From: Phocoena phocoena
Lineage: Eukaryota > Chordata > Mammalia > Artiodactyla > Phocoenidae
DNA: 64,000 bases
NCBI RefSeq assembly: GCF_963924675.1
Contig: NC_089225.1
Coordinates: forward strand, 107,770,313 to 107,834,312
Direction: 5' to 3'
Below the pieces are notes generated by a model. That model saw nothing but the letters and a program-made list of their open reading frames with translations, was not told the DNA's origin and searched no databases. A program made the translations under genes and the position numbers. This document shows, one piece after another, positions 32,189 through 42,890 of this stretch; within the stretch, counting starts at the first letter, position 1, and each line of letters starts with the position of its first letter.

Positions 32189-34772
32189 CTCTTACCCTAC
32201 CAAAGGCCAGCGTTTACCTCCCCTACCATCTCTTACCCTACCAAAGGCCAGCGTTTACCTCCCTACCATCTCTTACCCTACCAAAGGCCAGCGTTTACCT
32301 CCCCTACCATCTCTTACCCTACCAAAGGCCAGCGTTTACCTCCCTACCATCTCTTACCCTACCAAAGGCCAGCGTTTACCTCCCTACCATCTCTTACCCT
32401 ACCAAAGGCCAGCGTTTACCTCCCCTACCATCTCTTACCCTACCAAAGGCCAGTGTTTACCTCCCTACCATCTCTTACCCTACCAAAGGCCAGCGTTTAC
32501 CTCCCTACCATCTCTTACCCTACCAAAGGCCAGCGTTTACCTCCCTACCATCTCTTACCCTACCAAAGGCCAGCGTTTACCTCCCCTACCATCTCTTACC
32601 CTACCAAAGGCCAGCGTTTACCTCCCCTACCATCTCTTACCCTACCAAAGGCCAGCGTTTACCTCCCTACCATCTCTTACCCTACCAAAGGCCAGCGTTT
32701 ACCTCCCTACCATCTCTTACCCTACCAAAGGCCAGCGTTTACCTCCCCTACCATCTCTTACCCTACCAAAGGCCAGCGTTTACCTCCCCTACCATCTCTT
32801 ACCCTACCAAAGGCCAGCGTTTACCTCCCCTACCATCTCTTACCCTACCAAAGGCCAGCGTTTACCTCCCCTACCATCTCTTACCCTACCAAAGGCCAGC
32901 GTTTACCTCCCTACCATCTCTTACCCTACCAAAGGCCAGCGTTTACCTACCCTACCATCTCTTACCCTACCAAAGGCCAGCGTTTACCTCCCCTACCATC
33001 TCTTACCCCACCAAAGGCCAGCGTTTACCTCCCTACCATCTCTTACCCTACCAAAGGCCAGCGTTTACCTCCCTACCATCTCTTACCCTACCAAAGGCCA
33101 GCGTTTACCTCCCTACCATCTCTTACCCTACCAAAGGCCAGCGTTTACCTCCCTACCATCTCTTACCCTACCAAAGGCCAGCGTTTACCTCCCCTACCAT
33201 CTCTTACCCTACCAAAGGCCAGCGTTTACCTCCCCTACCATCTCTTACCCTACCAAAGGCCAGCGTTTACCTCCCTACCATCTCTTACCCTACCAAAGGC
33301 CAGCGTTTACCTCCCCTACCATCTCTTACCCTACCAAAGGCCAGCGTTTACCTCCCTACCATCTCTTACCCTACCAAAGGCCAGCGTTTACCTACCCTAC
33401 CATCTCTTACCCTACCAAAGGCCAGCGTTTACCTCCCCTACCATCTCTTACCCCACCAAAGGCCAGCGTTTACCTCCCTACCATCTCTTACCCTACCAAA
33501 GGCCAGCGTTTACCTCCCTACCATCTCTTACCCTACCAAAGGCCAGCGTTTACCTCCCCTACCATCTCTTACCCTACCAAAGGCCAGCGTTTACCTCCCT
33601 ACCATCTCTTACCCTACCAAAGGCCAGCGTTTACCTACCCTACCATCTCTTACCCTACCAAAGGCCAGCGTTTACCTCCCTACCATCTCTTACCCTACCA
33701 AAGGCCAGCGTTTACCTCCCTACCATCTCTTACCCTACCAAAGGCCAGCGTTTACCTCCCTACCATCTCTTACCCTACCAAAGGCCAGCGTTTACCTCCC
33801 TACCATCTCTTACCCTACCAAAGGCCAGCGTTTACCTCCCTACCATCTCTTACCCTACCAAAGGCCAGCGTTTACCTCCCTACCATCTCTTACCCTACCA
33901 AAGGCCAGCGTTTACTTCCCTACCATCTCTTACCCTACCAAAGGCCAGCGTTTACCTCCCCTACCATCTCTTACCCTACCAAAGGCCAGCGTTTACCTCC
34001 CCTACCATCTCTTACCCTACCAAAGGCCAGCGTTTACCTCCCCTACCATCTCTTACCCTACCAAAGGCCAGCGTTTACCTCCCCTACCATCTCTTACCCT
34101 ACCAAAGGCCAGCGTTTACCTCCCCTACCATCTCTTACCCTACCAAAGGCCAGCGTTTACCTCCCCTACCATCTCTTACCCTACCAAAGGCCAGCGTTTA
34201 CCTCCCCTACCATCTCTTACCCTACCAAAGGCCAGCGTTTACCTCCCCTACCATCTCTTACCCTACCAAAGGCCAGCGTTTACCTCCCCTACCATCTCTT
34301 ACCCTACCAAAGGCCAGCGTTTACCTCCCCTACCATCTCTTACCCTACCAAAGGCCAGCGTTTACCTACCCTACCATCTCTTACCCTACCAAAGGCCAGC
34401 GTTTACCTCCCCTACCATCTCTTACCCTACCAAAGGCCAGCGTTTACCTCCCCTACCATCTCTTACCCTACCAAAGGCCAGCGTTTACCTCCCCTACCAT
34501 CTCTTACCCTACCAAAGGCCAGCGTTTACCTCCCCTACCATCTCTTACCCTACCAAAGGCCAGCGTTTACCTCCCCTACCATTCTTACCCTACCAAAGGC
34601 CAGCGTTTACCTACCCTACCATCTCTTACCCTACCAAAGGCCAGCGTTTACCTACCCTACCATCTCTTACCCTACCAAAGGCCAGCGTTTACCTACCCTA
34701 CCATCTCTTACCCTACCAAAGGCCAGCGTTTACCTACCCTACCATCTCTTACCCTACCAAAGGCCAGCGTTT
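32189..34772 (+). repeat. Minisatellite, 63.7 units of 40/41 bp
   Basis: A head-to-tail array with no spacers. Each unit begins CTCTTACCCTACCAAAGGCC, continues AGCGTTTACCT, and ends in one of three tails: A, CCCTACCAT (40 bp, 25 units); B, CCCCTACCAT (41 bp, 30 units); C, ACCCTACCAT (41 bp, 8 units, one missing a base at 34583). The 64th unit (34746-34772) is partial. Private variants are cagTgttt in unit 7, ctcttaccCcacc in units 21 and 32, and ttacTtccc in unit 43; otherwise units are identical. The near-perfect identity means recent expansion or homogenisation. All three + frames lack stops, so long open frames cross the array; mixed 40/41-bp lengths keep changing phase. It lies deep in a DIS3L2 intron and is not considered coding. 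Assembly length may differ from the true allele. Confidence 0.97.
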
Positions 34773-36171
34773 TCAGAAGCACCAAAGGCTCTGAGCTGGT
34801 ATTACTCAGCTGATGGAGTTTAGTACCAAGTGGCCTGTGTGTGTGTTCTCCAGGAATGTGGCTGTTTGGGAAAGCCAGCCGCACACCTGAGCAGATGAGG
34901 GACCAATCTGCTCATTAGCCCAGGGGCACATCTAGCAAGCCACCCCTCAGCCACCTTTCCTGTCCCGTCCTGTTACTCTTTCTCAGTTATTCTTACGAAT
35001 GTAATCTGGCCCGTTGGCTTCACTGGGCTGGGGTAGAGTAAGGTCATGCTTCCTTTATGGTTACAGTAAGTGACTCTATGGAACCCTCTGCTGCCTAGCC
35101 TGGGGCGTTCCCCTTAGGTTCACCTAAAGGCTCTTCCTCAAGCAACGTCTGAGAACCCTGAGGAAGCCTTCGTTAGTCCTGAATCGGTCGTTCTTACCGC
35201 TCACCTGTTGTCACCAGCTGGGAGGATGGCCCCGTGGCCTCCCTTGCCTCCCTCTCCTGCCCTAGACCCGGAGGGGCTGCAGGAGGACCTTTTGCAGAGC
35301 TACCAACCCCCGTAGGGCCTCTACCCCCACGTTCCCACAGCCCGTGGGGAAGGACTGCGGCCCGTTCCACTCACGCAGGCTCCGTCAGCTCGCCCACGGT
35401 GCCGGTTTCCCTGAGGCAGGAGGGCTCCCAGCAGGAGTCTCACGCTCCAGCTGCCCAGGGCCTACCCTCCTCTGTGGCCTGGCCTGAGCCCCTGAAAGCA
35501 GAAGGCTCTTCTCTTTCCTGCTTGAGAGAGATTGGCTTGTCCTTTGTCCAGAGGAAAGGCTTGTCTCTAACTAGACCCATTTAAAGGCCTCCTTCCTCTG
35601 CTGCAAGAGGCTGACAGAGCAGCCTTGTCACTGCCTCGTGGGCCCTTTGCTGCCTTCCCTCCTTACCCAGTACCAGGGATGTTGTGCGGTTGGAAACTGT
35701 CCTCCCAGGGAAGAGGTTGACTCATAGCAGGCTCTTCTGCTTGACAATGGCAGCTGCCTCTGGAAAGGGAAAGCCGGACCTCATGAAATCTCGGAGTAGC
35801 TGTCATCCTTGCAGGCCAGCGTTCCAAGCTGAGCCACTCTGTGGATGGACCCCTGCAGACCTTGATTAGAGCCCGCACTGGCACAGATGGCAGCCTGTAG
35901 GCCTGCCCGTTTCCTTGCCACGCTAGGCTCATGGGACGTATTCAGTAAATACTGTTCAGTGAAGGACCGGGTGCCTCTTCATAGGCACTGGCAAGATGGG
36001 AGCCTCTGGGCACCGAGAGGATTTGAGCCACTGCTTGTAGTCTGGTGGCACAGCGACTGAGGGGTGGCACACGTGCGGCAGAATCTCTCTACAGAGCTGA
36101 GAGTGATTACAAACTCGGATGAAAGTGGGTGACTAGGAGCTTGCAGGGGAACATGATTCTGTGTCTGTAAA
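34773..36171. other. Intron segment after the minisatellite
   Basis: The first bases (cagaagcaccaaaggc) contain caccaaaggc, resembling part of the repeat unit, perhaps the relic of an ancestral unit. Otherwise no gene or repeat is recognised. Confidence 0.5.
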
Positions 36172-36516
36172 ATTTTTTTTTAATTATTTATTTCTGGCTA
36201 CGTTGTGCCTTCGGTGCTGCACGCGGGCTTTCTCTAGTTGCGGCGAGCGGAGGATCCTCTTCGTTGCGGTGCGCGGGCTTCTCATTGCAGTGGCTTCTCT
36301 TGTTGCGGAGCACAGGCTCTAGGCGCACGGGCTTCAGTAGTTGTGGCACGTGGGCTCAGTAGTTGTGGCTCACGGGCTCTAGAGCACAGGCTCAGTAGTT
36401 ATGGCACATGGGCTTAGTTGCACCACGGCATGTGGGATCTTCCTGGACCAGGGCTCGAACCCGTGTCCCCTGCTTTGGCAGGCGATTCTTGACCACTGTG
36501 CCACCGGGGAAGTCCC
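36172..36516 (-). mobile_element. CHR-type SINE, long form, antisense
   Basis: An A+T tail, tctggctacgttgtgccttc, gggctttctctagttgcggc, and terminal ccaccggggaagtccc. The duplication ctgtgtctgtaaa lies at 36159-36171 and 36516-36528. Confidence 0.9.
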
Positions 36517-37929
36517 TGTGTCTGTAAATTAAATGACTGGAGCAGTTAGTCGCTGACAGGTAAACGAGATGCTCCAAATCTCTACTCTGCAGTTCAGCCC
36601 AGCGACATGCTTTGGGCACCTGCTGTGGACAGAGATAAGGGCACTGAGTGCCCAGGGTACCTGGCGAAGCTACCCATCCCGAACCCTCGGACTCACTGGG
36701 GAGAGCGGCCCTGCCTCCAGTTACCAGAGGAGGGAATAATAGAAGGTCCAGTTTTACAGAGAGAATCTCAAAGGATGTGTGGGATCTTGCTGGGACAGAC
36801 AGGAAGGGCTCCCCTGGAAGCAGTCGTGGCACAAGGAGGGGCCCAGAGGTAGGAGAGTGTGCACGGCTTGGTCCAGCCTCATGCGGTGAGCTGTGCAGTT
36901 GTAGAAGGAACGCACAGAGCTTTGCGGCAGGATGACGCCAGGGCGCTCTTCCCTGTCTGGCAGACTCGTGTTTCTCCTTCAAGACGCCCGTCTTCTGCCC
37001 TGGGGCCCTTCCGGGTTGGCATACCCTCCTCGGCACTTGCCACCCCACCAGTCCCTTGGTCACAGTCCATATTTGTTCACGTGGGCAACCAACCCCCAGA
37101 GGGCCTGGATCGTGTTTAATTCATGAATATATTTCCGCCATATAGACAGCAGGAAGCCATCAAGGTCCTTACAGATGGAAGTGTCATCAGGCTTGTGTTT
37201 AGAAGGATGGCTCCGCTGTGTTATGGAGAGTGGATTAGAGAGAGCAGAGCCAGGGCAGTGGAGTGTGTTGGTGTCCTCGAGAGAAATAATGAGCAAATCA
37301 CAAAGAGCGGCCGAGGCCCGGAAGGCTGGCAGAGACCGGGCACAGCTCCATCGAGGCCCTGGCTCTGCTTTTCTCTGAGTCTTCTGAGTCTGCTTCCTGT
37401 GTGAGTTGGCTTCATTCTCAGGCTGGTAGCAAGCAAGTTGCAGCAGTTCTGGCCCTCGTGCCCGGAAGCACCCAGCAAACACTGGCCTCCATTGGATCAC
37501 ATGACCATTCCTGAAGCAGTGCCTAGGGCCAGGAAATGCCGTGCACTGGCTGGCTTGGGTTCCTGATCAGTTACTGAAAGGTGCATGAGGTTACCTTAGA
37601 ACGGCCAGGTCCAGCCCCGGAGATTGGATCTGCTTCCCCTTGAATCCCCTGGCCTGGGGTGGGAGGGCGTATAGCTGAATGAAACTAGAATACCATTAGG
37701 AAGGAGGAAATGACTGCTAGACATGCACTTACGTCTGCTCTAGGGACCAGCTGGACCGATTCATTCATGTATTAAACCGTGCACATAGTAGGCGCCTACT
37801 CCCACACCCATACATACCTACACACCTGCAGGGACACGCTTTGTGGACTGGTTTATCTGGGCAACAGCATCTCATCCTCCTGAATGAATATCAGACCTCT
37901 CATGGAGGACCCCATGCCCCACCCCAACC
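36517..37929. other. Intron segment, nothing recognised
   Basis: About 1.4 kb with no supportable feature. Long antisense open frames overlap the preceding SINE. Confidence 0.5.
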
Positions 37930-39700
37930 TCTGACTCTCCGTTTCTCGACTTCTCCTTGCATCTTGTGATTGACCGTTCCATCTCCAAGATCAGACATGG
38001 CCTTCTCTCTGACCACAGCCTCCAGTGCCCCCCACTTCCTCACCCAGTGACTCCCACAAACCCTCTCCTTGACCTCATGGACACCTCGGAGGCCAGTATA
38101 GGCCAGTGGTTAGCAACATGGACTGCACTTCAGTTCTGCCACTTACTTGCTAATTTACTTAAACTACTCTGCAGTGTAAGGATAGGAGCCAAGCTCGCAG
38201 GGTTGTTGGGAGGATTAAATAAAGTCACACGTGAAAGGTGCCTAGGACAGAGGACGTACTCAAAGAATATTAACTCCATACAAGACCTCCTTCACCCAGA
38301 CTCTTCTGTTTTCTTCCAGTCAGTCCCTTCCATCTGTATTTCCTGCCTATTTCCCCATAGAGTCCCTGATCCATCTGTTGCCAGTATTATACCTCTACTC
38401 CCTTGATCCCTCAAACCTATTCTTCCCTCAGACCTTTCTGGCAAATGCTCAGCTCCACACCCACCTAACTTTCTTCATTCCAGCATCTAGGTTGCTAGAA
38501 AAAAAATCATCTGGACAGATGGTTGCTACGGTGACCTCAGATCCTGTGGCCTCAGCTAGACCCGTAATGCTCCCTGGCAACCCTTAATGCTCGTCTCCGG
38601 TCAGCTGCTTTTCCTGTTCTCCAGAGAAGCAATTTCAAACTTTCATCATATTCCTCCAACTTCCGTTCCTTCCCTCACCAAACCCTCCATTCCTTGCAGG
38701 TAATTTGGCCTCCTAGTTCTTAGAAAAGAACAATAATCAGGCTGGCACATTCCAAACCACCACCATGCCCGCATACCCCCCCCCCACCAAATCCATAGAT
38801 AGATCTTCAGCCCCACCCCGCCTTCCCTACCGCTGCAGTGAGAAAGGGTCTTCGCTTGCATGTCGGATTCCACCCCCTCCTGTCATCTCAGGCATCTGTC
38901 TCCTGTGTCTTCAACCCCTCCCTCTATATTTCCTCCTTCTATCAGCATTTAAACAAGTCTCTGTCATCTTACAGTCCACTCTCCTTCAATCCCGCATCCT
39001 GGTAGCCAGTCCCATTCCGTTCCATTCACCTTGGCTCTTCCCAGCCACTCTCCAGTTTGCTGAGTTAACACCCATGATCCCCACTTCCTCACGCTCTGCT
39101 CATTTGTCAGCCCGTCACGCCCTGACCTCTGCTCCCACCGCTGTCCTGAGGGTTCTCGTTGCTAAATCCAGCGGATTCTTGGTTCAGATGCTCGTTCCTC
39201 TCGTTCCTCTCTTACTTGACCTCTTAGAAGGATTTGACGCTGCTGAGTGCTCCCTCCTTACGACGTGTTCCCGCCTTGGCTCCTGTAACGTCATAACTTA
39301 GAACACCATGGCTACCCCTTCTCAGTGTCTGTGTCCAGCTCTTAAATGTAGCTGTTCTATCGAAAACCTCATTTTCACTCAACATACTCTCTCAGGACCA
39401 TCTCATCCGCTCCAGTGGCTTCAGTTGCCATCTGTCTTCGCATCCAAAGTTTCCCAGACCTGTACCTCCAGGTTACGGTCTTGCTTATAAAATTCAGAAT
39501 TGTTTACACAGCTGCCTACTGGTCACCTCCACTAAGATACCTCTTGGGCACCTTAAAATCAGCACTCCTGGCCCTGCCATTCCTCCTTATCACGGGAAGC
39601 ATCTACCTGGCTCTCCAAGGCAGAAACCCTTAGACATTCATTGTCTTTGGCTCCTCTCTCTTTTGCAGACTTTATTATCTCCGGGCCATCACCAAGTCCA
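37930..39700 (-). mobile_element. Long LINE-2 ORF2 remnant, antisense, interrupted by MIR
   Basis: Successive antisense L2 landmarks appear in order: ccttctctctgaccacagcc, acttgacctcttagaaggat, ttgacgctgctgagtgctcc, ctgcctactggtcacctcc and ctttggctcctctctctttt. The ~1.7-kb span covers the endonuclease-to-reverse-transcriptase region. No intact frame remains. Confidence 0.7.
38095..38265 (+). mobile_element. MIR remnant within L2 sequence
   Basis: ggccagtggttagcaacatg, cagttctgccacttacttgc, gcagggttgttgggaggatt and acgtgaaaggtgcctaggac match MIR. Confidence 0.75.
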
Positions 39701-39702
39701 AA

Positions 39703-40075
39703 ATTCTGGTAAGGTGGCAAGAACACAGGTTCTGGTTGAAATTCCAGTTCTAATTGTGGTTTGAACAAATTACTTCACCTTTTTCCAACTCAAGTTCCTC
39801 ACCTATGAAAAGGAAATAGTAATACCGAATTCACATGGCTGTGGTCACGGGGTACTTCTCTGGCGGTCCAGTAGTTAGGACCCCGCACTTTCACTGCCGA
39901 GGGCCCGGGTTCGACCTCTGGCCGGGGAACTAAGGTCCCACAAGCTGTGCGGCACGGCCCCAAGAAAACCCAAAAACATAAAAACAAAATAAAACAAACA
40001 AAAAACCAAATGGTTGTGGTCAGGATAAAGGAAAGCCTTTACTTGGTAGGCTTTCAATAAATATGAGGGCTCTTC
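39703..40075 (+). mobile_element. MIR remnant, split by a SINE
   Basis: gaacacaggttctggttgaa, acttcacctttttccaactc and ctcacctatgaaaaggaaat continue after the SINE as gtcaggataaaggaaagcct and ttcaataaatatgagg. The join is at the SINE duplication. Confidence 0.75.
39849..40009 (+). mobile_element. CHR-1-like short SINE inside MIR
   Basis: Starts ggggtacttctctggcggtc, B-box gggttcgacctctggc, A-rich tail aaaacaaaataaaacaaaca. The duplication atgg(c/t)tgtggtca lies at 39835-39847 and 40010-40022. Confidence 0.88.
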
Positions 40076-41064
40076 TGTCCCATTTCCTCTCTCCCCATCT
40101 CCATCACCACCTCTGCTTACTCACCTTATTGTTGAATTGGTGTACATATAGTTTCTTGACCTTGAGAATCCCCCAGGAGTGAAGTTTCCCATAATTCCTA
40201 CATGACTAAGGACAACAGCCTATATCTCGTCATGCTTCTCATAAAGACTTTGGAAAATGCAAAAAAAGTAAAGCAATCACTGTTGCCATTTTGATATCGT
40301 TCCAGTCTTCTGTGCGTTCTTTGTTCTTTTTTTAATGTAGTTTCTTCCTGTTGAATTGAGTACACGTCCTGCTGCTTTTCATCTAATCCAGATACTTTCC
40401 CAGGTTAACAAAAGTTCTTCATAAACAGTTTAATGGCTGCCTGCTATTCTGCATGTGACTACAGTATGGTTTATTTAACTATTTTGCTATTGTTGGTTTT
40501 TTAGAGTCTTTCCAGTAAATAATACTGAGGTAAACAGTTTTGCAAAAAAACCCCCACTTTTCCTCCTACGTTCATAATAATTTTTCTAAGCCATAAATTC
40601 ATAACTTGAATCACTGAATTGAAGGATTTGAAAATTTCTAAGCAGTGCAGTGTGAAGTGGACTAAATGAATATAGGCCTTACCTTAACTACAGAGAGGGA
40701 AGTAAAGAAAAAAGGGTTGTAATTAACAGATATTTTTAAATAATTGTTTTCTGTTTTACTGAAAGAGGGCTTGGAAGATCCAAGCAGTGCTCTGTGGGGA
40801 AAACACGCCTTTGACTTGAAGTTCCTGGGTCCATGATGGTAAAGGAGGGCTTGTTTCTGTTTTTGTATTTTCATCTGGGTCAGTGAGAGGACAGACCATT
40901 CCTACAAGCTCGTTTCCCTCTAAGGAGGAGAAAAATCATCCAGCACCTAACGATGCAGGTCACTAGTTGTGTCAACAGCCTTGCAGTTAAACAACAAAAA
41001 AAAGTTGTAACAATGTATCTTCCTAACGTGCAGTTAAGTTTAGTTAACACTTCCCTGGAGATTT
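40076..41064. other. Intron segment with an old LINE fragment
   Basis: 40290-40560 (gatatcgttccagtcttctg, cagatactttcccaggttaa, gtaaataatactgaggtaaa) resembles the ancient antisense L1/HAL1-like 3' region seen near 18.7 kb. The rest shows nothing recognisable. Confidence 0.5.
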
Positions 41065-41211
41065 TCATTTTTTAATTTAATTTAACTTATTATTAGTTTG
41101 TTTGGCCTCGCGGTGCAGCTTGAAGGATCGTAGTTCCCCAACCAGGGATTGAACCCGGGCCACCACAGTGAAAGCACCAAGTCCTAACCACTGGGCCACC
41201 AGGGAATTCCG
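41065..41211 (-). mobile_element. CHR-1-like short SINE, antisense
   Basis: ttgtttggcctcgcggtgca, ccaaccagggattgaacccg and ctgggccaccagggaattcc. The duplication tccctgg(a/t)gattttc versus tccctggtgattttt lies at 41052-41064 and 41212-41224 with small mismatches. Confidence 0.88.
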
Positions 41212-41374
41212 TCCCTGGTGATTTTTAAACCCAGTGAATTTGTAAATCTAGTGAATGGCCCTGCATTTGGAAATGTTAGAGCTGCCATAGCCAACTGGGC
41301 TCTAGCAAGACACACACAACTCACTGAGCTCGGGCTTCCCAGCAACACCCGAGCGCTCCCCTCAGAATCCAGAG

Positions 41375-41791
41375 GGGTTTTTTTTTTTTTTTTTTTTTTT
41401 TACATCTTTATTGGAGTATAATTGCTTTACACTGGTGTGCTAGTTTCTGCTTTATAACAAAGTGAGTCAGTTATACATATACATATGTTCCCATATCTCT
41501 TCCCTCTTGCGTCTCCCTCCCTCCCACCCTCCCTATCCCACCCCTCCAGGTGGTCACAGAGCACCGAGCTGATCTCCCTGTGCTGTGCGGCTGCTTCCCG
41601 CTAGCTATCTCCCTTACGTTTGGTAGTGTATACATGTCCATGCCTCTCTCTCGCTTTGTCACAGCCTACCCTTCCCCCTCCCCATATCCTCAAGTCCATT
41701 CTCTAGTAGGTCTGTGTCTTAAATACTGTATGCTAACACATATATATGGAATTTAAGGGGAAAAAATGTCATGAAGAACCTAGGGGTAAGA
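41375..41791 (-). mobile_element. Young 5'-truncated L1, antisense
   Basis: A T-run is followed by acatctttattggagtataa, agtgagtcagttatacatat, ccctccaggtggtcacagag, gctatctcccttacgtttgg and atatatatggaatttaaggg, the 3' part of a lineage-specific L1. The perfect 12-bp duplication cagaatccagag at 41363-41374 and 41792-41803 defines both ends. It carries no complete ORF2 domain. Confidence 0.93.
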
Positions 41792-41824
41792 CAGAATCCA
41801 GAGCTTACTACCAGATTCCTTGTT

Positions 41825-42890
41825 CCTGACCTTCCCTAATCAGGAAAAGCTACTGAGTGCCTCAAAGTTAACATGTCCAGGACTTCCCTGGCGGTCCAGT
41901 GATTAGGACGCTCTGCTCCCATTGCAGGGTTGCAGGGGGCACGAGCTCGATCCCTGGTCAGGGAAGATACCACATGCCTCGTGGCACAGCCAAAAAAATG
42001 TTAACATGTCCAGAACCAGACTTTGGACTCTCTACCCATCCCCGCATTCAGTCTTCTCACTCAGCAATGAAACCACCACCTGCCTGGTTGTTTAAATCAA
42101 AAACTTGAACCATCCTTGATTTCTTCTTTTCTGTCCTCACCACTCCCCAACACCAAATCCATCAGCATATTCTGCCGATTCTACTTCTAAAAATTTACTT
42201 GAGATCTCAAATTGTCCATTTCCCTCCATCTTGCCCAACTGCCCTCTCGTCCCAGCCCATATCACCGCTCACCTGCACTACTCGGTAGCCTCCCACGGGG
42301 CTCCTACTTCTGCTCTGTCCTCTACAATCTTTTCTCTATGCAGTAGCTAGAGGGATCCTGCTAAAACTTAACTTTGGTAATGTCACACACCTGCTCCTTA
42401 AAACATGTCAGAGGCTTCGCTTTGCTAGTAAGGTAAAGGCCAAAAACTCTAACATGGCTGAGAAGGTCCTGTGTACCCTGCCCTGGCCTTCCTCTCCAGC
42501 ATCGTTGCCCACCATTTCCCCATACACATCCTTCAGTTCCTGCAACTCCTGCACCGAGGGCTCTATACATGTTATGTTCTCTGCTGAGGAGGACCCTCTT
42601 CTCTCCCCATCCATCCTTTCCACAGTCTAGGTAACCCCTCCTTCCCACTTTCCCAGTCTAGGTCAGGTTATTTACTTCTATAGAAACATGGGAGGTTTTT
42701 TCCTTCTTTAGAGAACCTATTTCCAAGTTTCATATATATAAAAGAAGTTTTTCCATTCATCAGCATAATTATGTGATTGATGTCTGTCTCCTCTACTAGA
42801 CCATAAGATCCTCTCTGCTTACTGTTCACTGTTCTTTCCCCATCAGCTAGCTCAGTGTCTGGCACAAAGTAGGTGCTTAATAAAAAAAAA
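41825..42890 (-). mobile_element. LINE-2 remnant, antisense, split by a SINE
   Basis: Antisense L2 landmarks are ctcaaagttaacatgtccag before the SINE, then gaaccatccttgatttcttc, accaaatccatcagcatatt, gtaaaggccaaaaactctaa, agctcagtgtctggcacaaa and gtaggtgcttaataaa at the 3' end. The most continuous L2 of the window. Confidence 0.8.
41881..41999 (+). mobile_element. CHR-1-like short SINE inside L2
   Basis: gacttccctggcggtccagt, gagctcgatccctggtcagg and a short A-tail. The perfect duplication gttaacatgtccag at 41867-41880 and 42000-42013 is L2 sequence. Confidence 0.92.

Noticed and set aside
32189..34772. CRISPR array
   Set aside because: Units are directly adjacent with no unique spacers, and the surrounding DNA is clearly mammalian.
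32189..34772. Interstitial telomeric repeat
   Set aside because: The unit contains TTACCC, whose complement is GGGTAA, not the vertebrate GGGTTA/TAACCC hexamer, and there is no 6-bp periodicity.
31933..34813. Two overlapping open frames of 953 and 940 codons as a repeat-protein gene
   Set aside because: They exist only because the tandem unit lacks stops in all three forward frames. Frame changes between 40- and 41-bp units scramble any protein, and the locus lies within a DIS3L2 intron without splice or promoter support.
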